A DNA stretch of 64,000 bases from positions 10,024,001 to 10,088,000 of the forward strand of contig NZ_LT629758.1 of NCBI RefSeq assembly GCF_900104725.1. The letters run 5' to 3'. The stretch is from Actinoplanes derwentensis (GTDB taxonomy: Bacteria; Actinomycetota; Actinomycetes; Mycobacteriales; Micromonosporaceae). The notes under the pieces are model-generated. The model did no database searches. It worked only from the letters and a program-made list of their open reading frames with translations, and was not told the origin of the DNA. Numbering within the stretch: the first letter of the stretch is position 1; each line of letters starts with the position of its first letter. The position numbers and the translations under genes were made by a program. Shown in pieces: positions 8,384 to 17,000 of this stretch.

Positions 8384-8713
8384 CTACTGCTGCCCGCCAT
8401 CACGGTCGACCAGGTGGTTGAGCAGTCCCACGATCTCGGTCAGGCTCGCGCCGTGCTGGTCGCGGATGTGGCCGACCGCCCCGGTCAGATGGTCGACCTT
8501 CTCACCGAGCCCGCTGATCGCCTGCCCCTGCTCGAGTTGCGTCTCTCGTAGAGCATGGAGCGTGCGGGTGTGCCCGCGCAGTTCGGACCGGTAGTCGGCG
8601 ACGTCGCGGTCGGCGCCGGATGCCAGCGCGCGGGCCGCAGCCGCCTCCTGGCGCAGCACGCTGACCTCGGCTTCCAGCGCGGCGACCCGCTGGGCGAGTT
8701 CCTCCAGGTTCAT
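8384..8713 (-). CDS. Small coiled-coil protein of unknown function
   Basis: 109 residues from an ATG at 8713. Almost entirely heptad-like helix: LEELAQRVAALEAEVSVL, then EAAAARALASGADRDVADYRSE-type repeats and a Leu-rich C-terminal helix ending in a Gly/Gln tail. No catalytic motif. Short coiled-coil proteins of this kind are common in actinobacteria with no assigned role. It follows a serine-recombinase C-terminal fragment on the same strand. A decayed copy of the same pair is found at about 34180-34545, so the two travel together. Confidence 0.65.
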   Translation of the reverse strand: MNLEELAQRVAALEAEVSVLRQEAAAARALASGADRDVADYRSELRGHTRTLHALRETQLEQGQAISGLGEKVDHLTGAVGHIRDQHGASLTEIVGLLNHLVDRDGGQQ

Positions 8714-8742
8714 GATGGTCACGATACCTTTCCGTGATGCGG

Positions 8743-9012
8743 CTACCGGCAGGGAAAGTGGGCGGCCGGTTCGGCACGGTCGTCGATGAGTCTGCAGATC
8801 GTCGGCCGGGACACCGCGAAGTGCCGGGCGATGCCGGTGACGTTCCCGGCTGGCCGGCCGTCGGGGCCGCGTTCGTCGAGTATCTGGTAGGCCTGTTTGA
8901 TCTGGCACATGGACAGCGTGTGCGGGTGCCCGCCGTTGCGGCCGTGGTTGGTGGTGGCGGCCAGGACTTCCCGGGTGCCCTCCGCGATCAGTTTACGGTG
9001 AATTCCTCGAGC
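8743..9012 (-). pseudogene. Serine recombinase (resolvase/invertase) C-terminal fragment
   Basis: Only the C-terminal HTH part of a resolvase-type recombinase is readable: RKLIAEGTREVLAA, then a Gly-rich hinge (HGRNGGHP), then VTGIARHFAVSRPTICRLI, the recombinase helix-turn-helix. The N-terminal catalytic domain with its Ser is absent; the upstream sequence belongs to a small membrane protein in another frame. It is a relic of a mobile element. A shorter relic with the near-identical stretch VTRIARHFAVS lies at about 34476-34545. Confidence 0.7.
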
Positions 9013-9202
9013 GCGCTGAGCAGGGGAACGCGGGCCGGCCGGTGGACGTGGAGGTGTCGATGTCCTGCTGGGTGACCGTCTGGTTGCGGGATCGCCACAG
9101 TGCCGTCGCCGCGCCCGTGAGCAGCAGCGCCACCCCGATCGGCGCTTCGGTGCCGCTGGCGGGCGCGACGTGCCCGGCATGGGCGAGCAGGGTCGCGATC
9201 AT
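8993..9202 (-). CDS. Small single-span membrane protein
   Basis: 69 residues, ATG overlapping the stop of the upstream membrane gene (ATGA), so co-translated with it. It has a hydrophobic leader, a short PASGTEAPIG-like spacer, one membrane helix (IGVALLLTGAATALW) and a positively charged RSR stop-transfer. The last ~20 residues run into the recombinase fragment in a different frame, so the natural C-terminus may have been replaced by the insertion. Function unknown; the partner gene and TetR control suggest a membrane stress or transport role (inference). Confidence 0.5.
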   Translation of the reverse strand: MIATLLAHAGHVAPASGTEAPIGVALLLTGAATALWRSRNQTVTQQDIDTSTSTGRPAFPCSARSRNSP

Positions 9203-10161
9203 CGCAGGTTGAAGGTGGTTGCGACGGCTGGGGCCTCGGCGAGGTGGATGGTGTGGGTGGTGGCGATGTGCAGCCAGGCGTTGCCGGTCCGCAGCGTCGT
9301 GACGGCCTTCGCGAGACCCCAGAACGCGACCTGCATGAACCAGGCGAGAGACAAGGCGGCGCGCGCGGGCGAATCCCAGGCGAGGAACGCCTCGGTGATG
9401 TTGAGGGCGCCGTACGCGAGTGCGGACAGGACCGATCCGGTCACCCATGACCGCGCCAGAACCGACAACCGCGGGGTCAGCAGCGACTGAGTCGTGATCA
9501 TGATGGGTAGGAACGACCCGACGATGAACAGCACGAGGGTCAGCGCGTGCCCGGTGACGGACGTCGTGTAGTACTCGGGGGTGGCGACGAAGAAGATCGG
9601 CGGGAGCCCGACGAGGAGGAAGTAGGGCATCCAGGCCTTCGGCCGGTCGAACCGCAGCAGCATGCTGTCCGGGCGGTAGCCCAGCCGGTAACGGAAGAAC
9701 CAGTACGGCAGCACCGCAAGGGTGACGAAGTTGAAGATTGCCCAGGTCAGGGTGGTCGCGGGGGTCTGCCGGTCCCAGACGGCCTGCGCGCCGGGTGCGA
9801 GCCCGACGAACGCGATGTGGGTACGGATGCCGAACACACTGCCGGCCGCCAGGACCGCCGCCATCCAGGCGAGTAGTCCGGCGGTCTCCCTGCCTGGATT
9901 GCGGAATTCGGGGGCGTTGCGATGGTCGATAGGTGCATGCCGTCGTGCGAGCAGGAATAGGAACGTGATGCCGACGACGCCGCCGATGATGCCGGAGAAG
10001 TACCCGATCGGCTCTTGGTCGGAGAGTGGCAGTACGGACCGGTCGGTCGTGAGGATGTAGGCGGTGGCGGCTGCCCATGCGGCAAGGAACAGCAGCAGCC
10101 ATCGGTTGGTGAACAGGTCGCGGACGGCGGTCGGTGCCGCCGTCGGTGCTGCGGTGGTCAT
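9199..10161 (-). CDS. Polytopic membrane protein under TetR control
   Basis: 320 residues from the ATG at 10161, with about 8 hydrophobic segments. Short loops contain RPKAWMPYFLLVGLPPIFFV and TSVTGHALTLVLF. It superficially recalls CPBP/CAAX-protease-like membrane proteins, but I do not see the paired Glu and His motifs, so the family is left open. It is divergent from a TetR regulator across an intergenic region with three repeated operator-like sites and is followed by a co-translated 69-residue membrane peptide. A longer frame to 10269 would run through the operators and is rejected as a start. Confidence 0.7.
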   Translation of the reverse strand: MTTAAPTAAPTAVRDLFTNRWLLLFLAAWAAATAYILTTDRSVLPLSDQEPIGYFSGIIGGVVGITFLFLLARRHAPIDHRNAPEFRNPGRETAGLLAWMAAVLAAGSVFGIRTHIAFVGLAPGAQAVWDRQTPATTLTWAIFNFVTLAVLPYWFFRYRLGYRPDSMLLRFDRPKAWMPYFLLVGLPPIFFVATPEYYTTSVTGHALTLVLFIVGSFLPIMITTQSLLTPRLSVLARSWVTGSVLSALAYGALNITEAFLAWDSPARAALSLAWFMQVAFWGLAKAVTTLRTGNAWLHIATTHTIHLAEAPAVATTFNLR

Positions 10162-10190
10162 GGACGACTCTCCCAATGCAGTGCTCTCAT

Positions 10191-10254
10191 AGAGAACGAT
10201 GTTCTTGTTTAGAGCATTGTTCTCCCAGCTCGGTGTGTCAAGAGCAGTGTTCTC
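10191..10254. promoter_or_regulatory. Three tandem operator-like inverted repeats for the adjacent TetR regulator
   Basis: Three related sites lie between the divergent membrane gene and tetR: AGAGAACGATGTTCTT at 10191, AGAGCATTGTTCTC at 10211 and AGAGCAGTGTTCTC at 10241. All have AGAGMAN-type left arms and TGTTCTY right arms. Their spacing (20 and 30 bp) keeps them on about the same face of the helix, which suggests cooperative binding. A further half site (GTGCTCTC) lies just upstream of 10191. Assignment to the TetR protein rests on position only. Confidence 0.7.
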
Positions 10255-10275
10255 TTTTCGTGGGATCATGGCGGG

Positions 10276-10986
10276 ATGACGACCGCTGCCACCGGCCTGC
10301 GGGCCCGCCGCCGACAGGAGTTGCTCGCTGCCATCCGGGCCGCTGCCCTCGAGGAACTACGTCGCGCCGGCGCTGCCGGCCTGTCCCTGCGTGCTGTCGC
10401 CCGCGAGGTCGGAATCGCCGTTTCCGCCCTCTACCGCTACTTCCCGAGTCGCGACGAGCTGCTGACCGACCTCATCGTCGCCGCATTCGACGAGCACGCC
10501 GACGCCGTCGAAACCGGCGGTGCGCACGATGACATGGGGGAGGCGCTGCGTGGGGCCTGCCACGCGTACCGGGCATGGGCGGTGGCCCACCCAGCCGAGT
10601 TCGGGCTCGCTTACGGCACACCCGTCCCCGGCTACGTCGCGCCGCCGCAAGACACTGCGCATGCCGGTAGCCGCATCGGCCGGTTCACCCTCGAGCTGTT
10701 CGCCCGCGCCCACGCCGGAGGCCACCTCGACCCCGACACCCTGCACCGACGCGCAGCCCGCCTATCGACGGGCACCGCCGAACAACTCGAGGCGTGGTCC
10801 ATGCGGCACGGACGACGTGTGCCGACAGAGGTCCTCGCCGTCTGGCTCGACCTGTTCGTCCGACTCCACGGTCTGGTGTCCATGGAGGTGTTCGGTCTGC
10901 TACGCCCGATCACCCCGGACGCTGCCACCTACGCCGCCGAAGTCATCGACACCGAACTCGCCGCCCTGCTCCAACCCCGACGCTGA
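10276..10986 (+). CDS. TetR/AcrR family regulator with WHG-type C-terminal domain
   Basis: 236 residues. The N-terminal TetR DNA-binding domain is at ~10-58 (AGLSLRAVAREVGIAVSALY, YRYFPSRDELL). The C-terminal ligand domain has the Trp-His-Gly-like TetR_C pattern (YRAWAVAHPAEFGLAYGTPV, LFVRLHGLVSMEVFG) found in regulators of efflux or small-molecule response. The start is 10276, just after the operator cluster. It probably represses itself and the divergent membrane genes at 9199-10161; the ligand is unknown. About 260 bp downstream, up to the cupin gene, hold no recognisable gene. Confidence 0.88.
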   Translation: MTTAATGLRARRRQELLAAIRAAALEELRRAGAAGLSLRAVAREVGIAVSALYRYFPSRDELLTDLIVAAFDEHADAVETGGAHDDMGEALRGACHAYRAWAVAHPAEFGLAYGTPVPGYVAPPQDTAHAGSRIGRFTLELFARAHAGGHLDPDTLHRRAARLSTGTAEQLEAWSMRHGRRVPTEVLAVWLDLFVRLHGLVSMEVFGLLRPITPDAATYAAEVIDTELAALLQPRR

Positions 10987-11246
10987 ACGCCCACCCGGTC
11001 GAGGCGACGACATGCCCCTGGGCTGCCCGTCCGACAACAGCCGAGAGGATGCCCCGTGAGACTGGCGAAGACGGCCGAGTTCAAGCTGCCGGATGGGACA
11101 GACAGCCCGATACGCGCCGGGGCGCGTCTGAAATCCGGCGCCGGGGTGTTCTACGAGGTCGTTGGTGGGACGGCGCCGGTGCTGCGCCGACGGGACGTGG
11201 ATCGAGTTGGTCGGGCTCGGGGGCAAGGCGAGACTGGGCTCGCCGG

Positions 11247-11579
11247 TTACGGGAGCTTCGCGACGGTCAGCAGGACTGCGGCGTCCTCGACAGCCGACAG
11301 GGTGTGCCGGGCGTCGGGCACGACGATCAGATCCCCGGTCTCGCCGTCCCAGAACGTGTCCCGGGTGGTCAGACGCACTCGCCCGGACAGCACGTGGACG
11401 GTGGCTTCACCGGGATTCTCGTGTTCGTCGAGAGTCTGGCCACCGAGCAACGCGATCAGGGTCTGGCGCAGTGTGCGGGTGTGCCCGCCGACGACGGTGT
11501 GGGCGCTACGGCCGCTCGGTGAGGTCCGGGCTACCTCAAGATGTTCGGCGGCGAGGGCCGACAGTGATGACGTGGACAT
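11247..11579 (-). CDS. Small cupin-domain protein
   Basis: 110 residues, ATG at 11579 with AGGAG ribosome site. A single cupin fold: RQTLIALLGGQTLDEHENPG (first cupin motif, with His/Glu), TVHVLSGRVRLTT and GDLIVVPDARHTLSA (second motif). The His and Glu residues could hold a metal ion. Such short cupins in nitrate-respiration clusters are often called LuxR- or redox-linked cupins, but the substrate is unknown. It stands alone, with ~220 bp of non-coding DNA on its 5' side before the YwiC-like gene. Confidence 0.8.
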   Translation of the reverse strand: MSTSSLSALAAEHLEVARTSPSGRSAHTVVGGHTRTLRQTLIALLGGQTLDEHENPGEATVHVLSGRVRLTTRDTFWDGETGDLIVVPDARHTLSAVEDAAVLLTVAKLP

Positions 11580-11797
11580 GATCTGTTCTCCTGTTCGGTC
11601 GGTTCCGGGTCGCCTGACGGCGCCCCTCATGGCGGCGGTGAAGGCGGCGACGGGTGCGACGCCGGACGCGTGCAGGGCGGCGTCGGCGGCAGACGGTTCA
11701 TCGGCGATGTGCGGGTGGACATGTCCAGACGGTGGTTGTATGCGTAGATCCGACCGTGCAGAGCAGGCGGCCCGTGGCCGGTTCGGCGCATCACGGG

Positions 11798-12598
11798 TCA
11801 TATGGTGGCCGCCACCAGGACGAGGACGCTCGCACCGATCTCCAGGAAGCCGACCTGCTTCGGCGTGAGCCTGCGGCCGGGCAGCAGCCACGCACGCGCC
11901 AGCAGCAGGGCGAAGACCAGCGCGGGCAGTGCCCCGGTCGAGGCTGCTACCGCCAGCGCGAGCAGGTGATAGCCGATCGAGAGCCGGCGGTACGCGACGA
12001 CCCCGCGTTCGCGGATCATCGTCTTGACGTAGAGCACCGTACCGGTGAAGTAGAGCAGCACCAGCAGGAACGTAAGCAACACGTGGGCGAGTGGCTGCCC
12101 GGCCACCTGCGCCACCATCAAGATCATGAGACAGCTCTGCGCGACTGAGGCGAAGTCGTTGACCAGCGCCCGCTCGTTACGGCGTACGGCATAACCGATG
12201 TTCACGGCGGCGAGCGCGATGAATGCCGGCGCGAACACCAGCAGCCCGGGACGGACGATCAGCAGCGGAACGGCGAACACCGCGGTGGCCGTGCCGTAGG
12301 CCAGTAGCTGTGTACCGAATCGGCGCGGCCGGCGGGTCTTCACCGCCTGCAACCCGAAGTAGGACAGCAGATAGCCGGCCAGCCACGCGCCGAGCAGAGG
12401 CAGGTCGGGCCACCGGAACCCGGCCACCAGCAGACCCGCCGAGTAGGGGATCAACAGCATCGCCCAAGCACCGTGCTGAGGCGGTATGTACCGGCGAACG
12501 GCGGAACGGCGAGAACCGCTGCGACGGCTCGATCCGTCACCGGCTCGCGACGTCCGGCTCGCAGAGCCGGTTTCCTCACCGGCGGTGACGGGGTTCAT
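11798..12598 (-). CDS. YwiC-like membrane protein
   Basis: 266 residues from the ATG at 12598. After a basic, Ser/Arg-rich N-tail comes the family hallmark PPQHGAWAMLLIPYSAGLL, then about eight membrane segments. YwiC-like proteins are encoded beside narGHJI, narK and fnr in Bacillus and in many actinobacteria; their biochemical role is not established. The location between the nitrite and nitrate reductase genes fits that pattern. A GTG nine bases upstream (12607) is an alternative start. Confidence 0.8.
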   Translation of the reverse strand: MNPVTAGEETGSASRTSRAGDGSSRRSGSRRSAVRRYIPPQHGAWAMLLIPYSAGLLVAGFRWPDLPLLGAWLAGYLLSYFGLQAVKTRRPRRFGTQLLAYGTATAVFAVPLLIVRPGLLVFAPAFIALAAVNIGYAVRRNERALVNDFASVAQSCLMILMVAQVAGQPLAHVLLTFLLVLLYFTGTVLYVKTMIRERGVVAYRRLSIGYHLLALAVAASTGALPALVFALLLARAWLLPGRRLTPKQVGFLEIGASVLVLVAATI

Positions 12599-12797
12599 AT
12601 GCTTCACGCTGTGGCCTCGGATCGTGGGCAGGCAGGGCCGTGCCGCTGACGGCGTGTGATGGTGGGTGGAACCGTCGAGGGACACTGGTCAGGCGGTGAT
12701 CGCCGCCAGCCCGGCACCGAACGGGTGCGCCCGGCGGGTGGCGTGACCGTGGTGGCCGCGGTGACGGTGATCGGGGTGCCGGCGACTCCGAACACGG

Positions 12798-13508
12798 TCA
12801 CCGTGTGCCGTCGGGGTCGGCGGGTGCGAGCCGCGGCAGGTGCACGACACAGGCTGTCGGGGCTCCGAAGGGCTCCAGGATCGTCTCGCCGGCGGGCGCG
12901 CCCCGCTGTTCGAGGACGCCTCGGATGACGCCGGCGTGCAGCCCGCACATCGCGTCCGGATTCTGCCCGACCAGGTCCAGGAACGGGCAGGTGTGCAGAT
13001 GGACCCGGGTGCGCCCGTCGCCGGGGTCCGGCTGGACGGCCGGGTCGAACCCGAGACCGTCGAGGACTCTGGTCACCGCGGCGATCGGGTCGTCGCCGTC
13101 GGGGTCGGCGGCGGCCAGGTGGCGTCCCCAGTCCTGGCCGATCCGACCGGCGGCCTCGCGCACGTCGCCGCCCACCGGCGCCAGATGCTCCAGCAGCGCG
13201 ACGGTCAACGACCGGTACGGCGCCGGGACCGGGCCGTCGCCGGTCGCCCGATAACGCCAGGCGGGCCGGCCGGGCAACCCGCCACTGGCTCGGGCTTTGA
13301 CCAGCAGCCCCGCCTCGACGAGCCGCTCCAGGTGAGTGCGGGTGGTCGACAGGTGCTGGCCGGTGCCGGCGGCCACATCGGCGGCGGTCAGCCCGCCGTC
13401 GGCGGCGCGGACCGCCCGCAGGATCGTCACGCGGCTGTCCGATCCCAGTGCCCGGTGGCGGGGCGTGTCGATCGTCTCGCCACTCGGCCCTGTCGGCATG
13501 GTTTCCAT
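12798..13508 (-). CDS. ArsR/SufR-like HTH regulator with three-Cys C-terminal domain (paralogue 2)
   Basis: 236 residues. The N-terminal winged HTH (HRALGSDSRVTILRAV, STTRTHLERLVEAGLL, GLPGRPAWRY) and C-terminal domain with Cys174, Cys188 and Cys220 have exactly the same C-x13-C-x31-C spacing as paralogue 1 (TCPFLDLV, AMCGLHAGVI, ACVVHL). An Fe-S or other redox centre is likely by analogy with SufR; NO sensing would suit the genes nearby but is inference. It starts at 13508, 50 nt from a conserved but orphaned divergent start, and probably recognises the CGTTGTAACG operator found in all three modules. Confidence 0.86.
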   Translation of the reverse strand: METMPTGPSGETIDTPRHRALGSDSRVTILRAVRAADGGLTAADVAAGTGQHLSTTRTHLERLVEAGLLVKARASGGLPGRPAWRYRATGDGPVPAPYRSLTVALLEHLAPVGGDVREAAGRIGQDWGRHLAAADPDGDDPIAAVTRVLDGLGFDPAVQPDPGDGRTRVHLHTCPFLDLVGQNPDAMCGLHAGVIRGVLEQRGAPAGETILEPFGAPTACVVHLPRLAPADPDGTR

Positions 13509-13558
13509 GACACCCAACGTTACAACGGTCGAAGGCATCAAAACTCGGGGAGGGTTTG
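13509..13558. promoter_or_regulatory. 50-nt divergent promoter/operator module, copy 3
   Basis: Same length and element order as copies 1 and 2, read from the minus strand: CCCTCC, GTTTTG, CGTTGTAACGTT. On the plus strand the conserved GGGGAGGG ribosome site and ATG (13559) survive, but the frame behind them closes after ~36 codons and runs antisense to the DUF6457 gene. The divergent partner, a hemerythrin-type gene in copy 1, has been lost here. Confidence 0.72.
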
Positions 13559-13581
13559 ATGTCACAGCACCCCGGCGCGGC

Positions 13582-13821
13582 TCACAGCTCGTCCCCGGTC
13601 ACCAGGGCCGCCAGCACGGCCGGGACGGTTGCGGGATTGGCCCCACGCCCGACCGCGACACCGGCCAGATAGGCGGCAAGCGGCCCGGCCGGCCGGGCCA
13701 CACCATGCGCCACCACGCGAACCACGTCGAGTAGCACCTCGATCTGCTCCGCTGACAGCGGTGGCACGCCAAGCGCCCCGGCAGCGTCGGTCAGCCACTC
13801 CTGCGACTCGGCCATGGTCAT
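13582..13821 (-). CDS. DUF6457-type small protein
   Basis: 79 residues, ATG at 13821 with a strong AAGGAGA ribosome site. The sequence begins with EWLTDAAGALGV and has VLLDVVRVVAHGVARPAGPL, typical of DUF6457 proteins, which are often encoded beside molybdenum-cofactor and molybdo-enzyme genes. That fits a place immediately upstream of narG and suggests a helper role in molybdo-enzyme maturation; the biochemistry is unknown. The gene ends only 20 bp from the conserved module copy 3. Confidence 0.72.
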   Translation of the reverse strand: MTMAESQEWLTDAAGALGVPPLSAEQIEVLLDVVRVVAHGVARPAGPLAAYLAGVAVGRGANPATVPAVLAALVTGDEL

Positions 13822-13895
13822 GTCTGTCTCCTTCAACGCCGCCGGCCGGATGGACTCGTCACGCTGATGATCTGCGACCCCGGAGGTACGGATCA

Positions 13896-13915
13896 CCAGG
13901 GCCGAACGTCCCGTA
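13896..13915 (+). promoter_or_regulatory. DosR/DevR-like box, distal, upstream of narG
   Basis: Matches about 13 of 20 positions of the mycobacterial DevR/DosR consensus TTSGGGACTWWAGTCCCSAA, keeping the GGG and GTCCC half sites. It lies 51 bp upstream of a better box at 13947. Paired boxes at this spacing are normal for DosR targets. No dosR gene is in the window. Confidence 0.4.
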
Positions 13916-13946
13916 CGTAGAGATCAGCGGGGCCCGCCGACAGTGA

Positions 13947-13966
13947 TTGCGGACTTTGGTCCCGTT
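13947..13966 (+). promoter_or_regulatory. DosR/DevR-like box, proximal, upstream of narG
   Basis: TTGCGGACTTTGGTCCCGTT matches 16 of 20 positions of the DevR/DosR consensus TTSGGGACTWWAGTCCCSAA. It lies 120 bp before the narG start, a workable place for hypoxia- or NO-driven induction of the nitrate reductase operon. The evidence is motif match plus position only. Confidence 0.55.
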
Positions 13967-14086
13967 CGAGGGGGGACCATGGCCACCGGAATTCGTCGAA
14001 GTGCGTGGGCAGTCTGGTGGGGTGCCGCGCTACCGCCTGGCACCGACCGGATCGGGCCGGTCGCCGCTGCGACGCAGGAGACCACC

Positions 14087-17000
14087 GTGTCAGCACAGCG
14101 CATGCCGGACGCCGCACAGCACCCCACGACCGATCATGTCCCCGGCGCGGCGCCACTGCTCGCCGCCCGGCGTTTCCTCACCCGTGAGACGGTCGGCGAC
14201 CACGGCCGCACCCTGCACCGGGTCGACGACAGTGAGTGGGACGCGTTCTACCGCGACCGCTGGCGCTACGACAAGGTCGTCCGGTCCACCCACGGTGTCA
14301 ACTGCACCGGCTCCTGCTCGTGGAACGTGTTCGTCAAGGACGGGCTGATCACCTGGGAGCATCAGGCCACCGACTATCCGACGACCGGGCCGGACTCACC
14401 CGACTACGAACCGCGGGGCTGCCCGCGAGGGGCGAGTTTCTCCTGGTACGAGTACTCGCCGTCGCGTGTGCGTCACCCGTACCTGCGTGGTGTTCTGGCC
14501 GAGATGTTCCGGGAGGCGCGGCAGCGCCTGGGTGACCCGGTGGCCGCGTGGGCCGAGATCGTCGAGACGCCGCTGAAGGCACAGGCCTACAAGTCGCAGC
14601 GGGGTCGCGGCGGTTTCGTGCGGGCCTCCTGGGAGGAGGCGATCGAGCTGATGGCGGCCGCACACGTCTACACCGTCAAGAAGTACGGCCCTGACCGGGT
14701 GGTCGGTTTCTCGCCGATCCCGGCGATGTCGATGGCGTCGTTCGCGGCCGGCACCCGCTATCACGCGCTGCTCGGCGGCACCCTGCTCAGCTTCTACGAC
14801 TGGTACGCGGACCTGCCGATCGCGTCCCCGCAGATCTGGGGCGACCAGACCGACGTGCCCGAGGCCGGCGACTGGTGGAACGCCACCTACCTGATGATGT
14901 GGGGTTCGAACATCCCGGTCACGCGTACGCCGGACGCGCACTTCCTGGCTGAGGCCCGGTACAAGGGCACCAAGGTCGTCGCGGTCAGCCCGGACTACGC
15001 GGACAACGTGAAGTTCGCCGACGACTGGCTGGCCCCGCATCCGGGCACCGACGGGGCGCTGGCGATGGCGATGGGCCACGTGATCCTGACCGAGTTCTTC
15101 CGCGACCGTGAGGTCCCGTACTTCACCGACTATGTTCGCAGATACACCGATCTGCCGTTTCTGGTGACGATCGTGGACGGCAAGGCCGACCGGTTCCTCA
15201 CCGCCGCCGACCTGGGCGAAGCCGACGGTGAACACAAGACCGTCCTGATCGACTCCCGCACCGGCGAGTTGATCGTTCCCCACGGATCCCTGGGCCACCG
15301 TTACGGCGAACCCGGAACGTGGAACCTCGACCTGGGCGGCGTGGTCCCCGCCCTGGGTGTCGACAGCGACGAGGCGGCCGAGATCGAGATGGCACGCTTC
15401 GACATCGGCGACACCGAGGGCGGCACCACCATCCGCCGCGGCGTCCCGGTCCGCCGCATCGGCGAACACCTGGTCACCACCGTCTTCGACCTGGTCATGG
15501 CGACGTACGGGGTGAAACGCGGCGACCTGCCCGGCGAATGGCCGACCGGCTACGACGACGCGGACTCCCCGAACACCCCGGCCTGGCAGGAGAAGATCAC
15601 CGGCGTCGACGCGACGCTGGCGGCCCGGATCGGCCGGGAGTTCGCCCGCAACGCCGAGCGCAGCAACGGCCGCTCGATGATCGTCCTCGGTGCCGGCGCG
15701 AACCAGTGGTTCCACTCCGACATGACCTACCGGGCGTTCATCTCCCTGGTCACGCTGACCGGCTGCCAGGGGGTGAACGGCGGTGGCTGGGCGCACTACG
15801 TCGGCCAGGAGAAGGCCCGCCCGATCACCGGCCAGCAGCACATGAGTTTCGCCTTCGACTGGCAGCGGCCGATGCGGCATCAGGCGTCGACGCCGTTCTG
15901 GTACCTGCACACCGACCAGTGGCGCTACGAACGGATCCCGGCCGACGAGCTGTCGTCGCCGCTGGGCACCGGCCGGTTCGCGGGGATGGCGTTCGCCGAC
16001 ACGGTCGCGGCGGCCCAGCGGATGGGCTGGAGCCCGGGCCACCCGTTCTTCAACCGCAATCCGCTCGACCTGGCGACCGACGCCGCCGAGGCCGGCAAAC
16101 CGGTGCAGCAGTACGTCGTCGAGTCGCTCACGGACGGCTCGTTGAAACCGGTGGCCGAGGATCCGGACGACCCGGCGAACTTCCCGCGCTGCCTCACCCT
16201 GTGGCGGGCCAACCTGCTCGGCTCCTCCGGCAAGGGCAACGAGTACTTCATGCGTCATCTACTCGGCGTCGACGGCACCGCGACCGCCACCGAGTGCGGC
16301 CCCGGCGAGCGCCCCCGCGACGTGACCTGGCGCGACGACGCGCCGGTCGGCAAACTCGACCTGCTGACCGCTTTGGACTTCCGGATGACCAACACCGGCC
16401 TGCACTCCGACCTGGTCCTGCCGGCCGCGACCTGGTACGAGAAGCACGACATCTCGACCACCGACATGCATCCGTTCGTGCACGCGTTCAGCCCCGCCGT
16501 CGAGCCGCCCGGTGACGCGCACACTGACTACGACACGTTCCTGGCCCTGGCCGACAAGGTCAGTGAACTCGCCGTCACCCACCTGGGCACCCGCATCGAC
16601 GTGCTGGCCGCGCCGCTGCAGCATGACACCCCGGACGAACTGGCGATGCCGAGCGGCCGGGTCCGGGACTGGAAGTTCGGCGAGTGCGACCCGGTCCCGG
16701 GCAGGACCATGCCGAAGCTGATCGAGATCGAGCGCGACTACACCCTGATCGGGGCGAAGATGCGCACGGTCGGCCCGCTGATGGACAAGCTCGGCACCAC
16801 CACGAAGGCGATCACCGTCGACGTGACGACCGAGGTCGACTACCTCAAGCACCAGAACGGGGTGATCGACGGCCGTCCGTCACTGGCCACCGCCGACCGG
16901 ATGTGCGAGGCGATCCTCAGCTTCTCCGGCACCACCAACGGGCGGGTCGCCCACGCGGGTTTCGAGGAGCTGGAGAAGCGCACCGGCCAGAAGTTCACCG

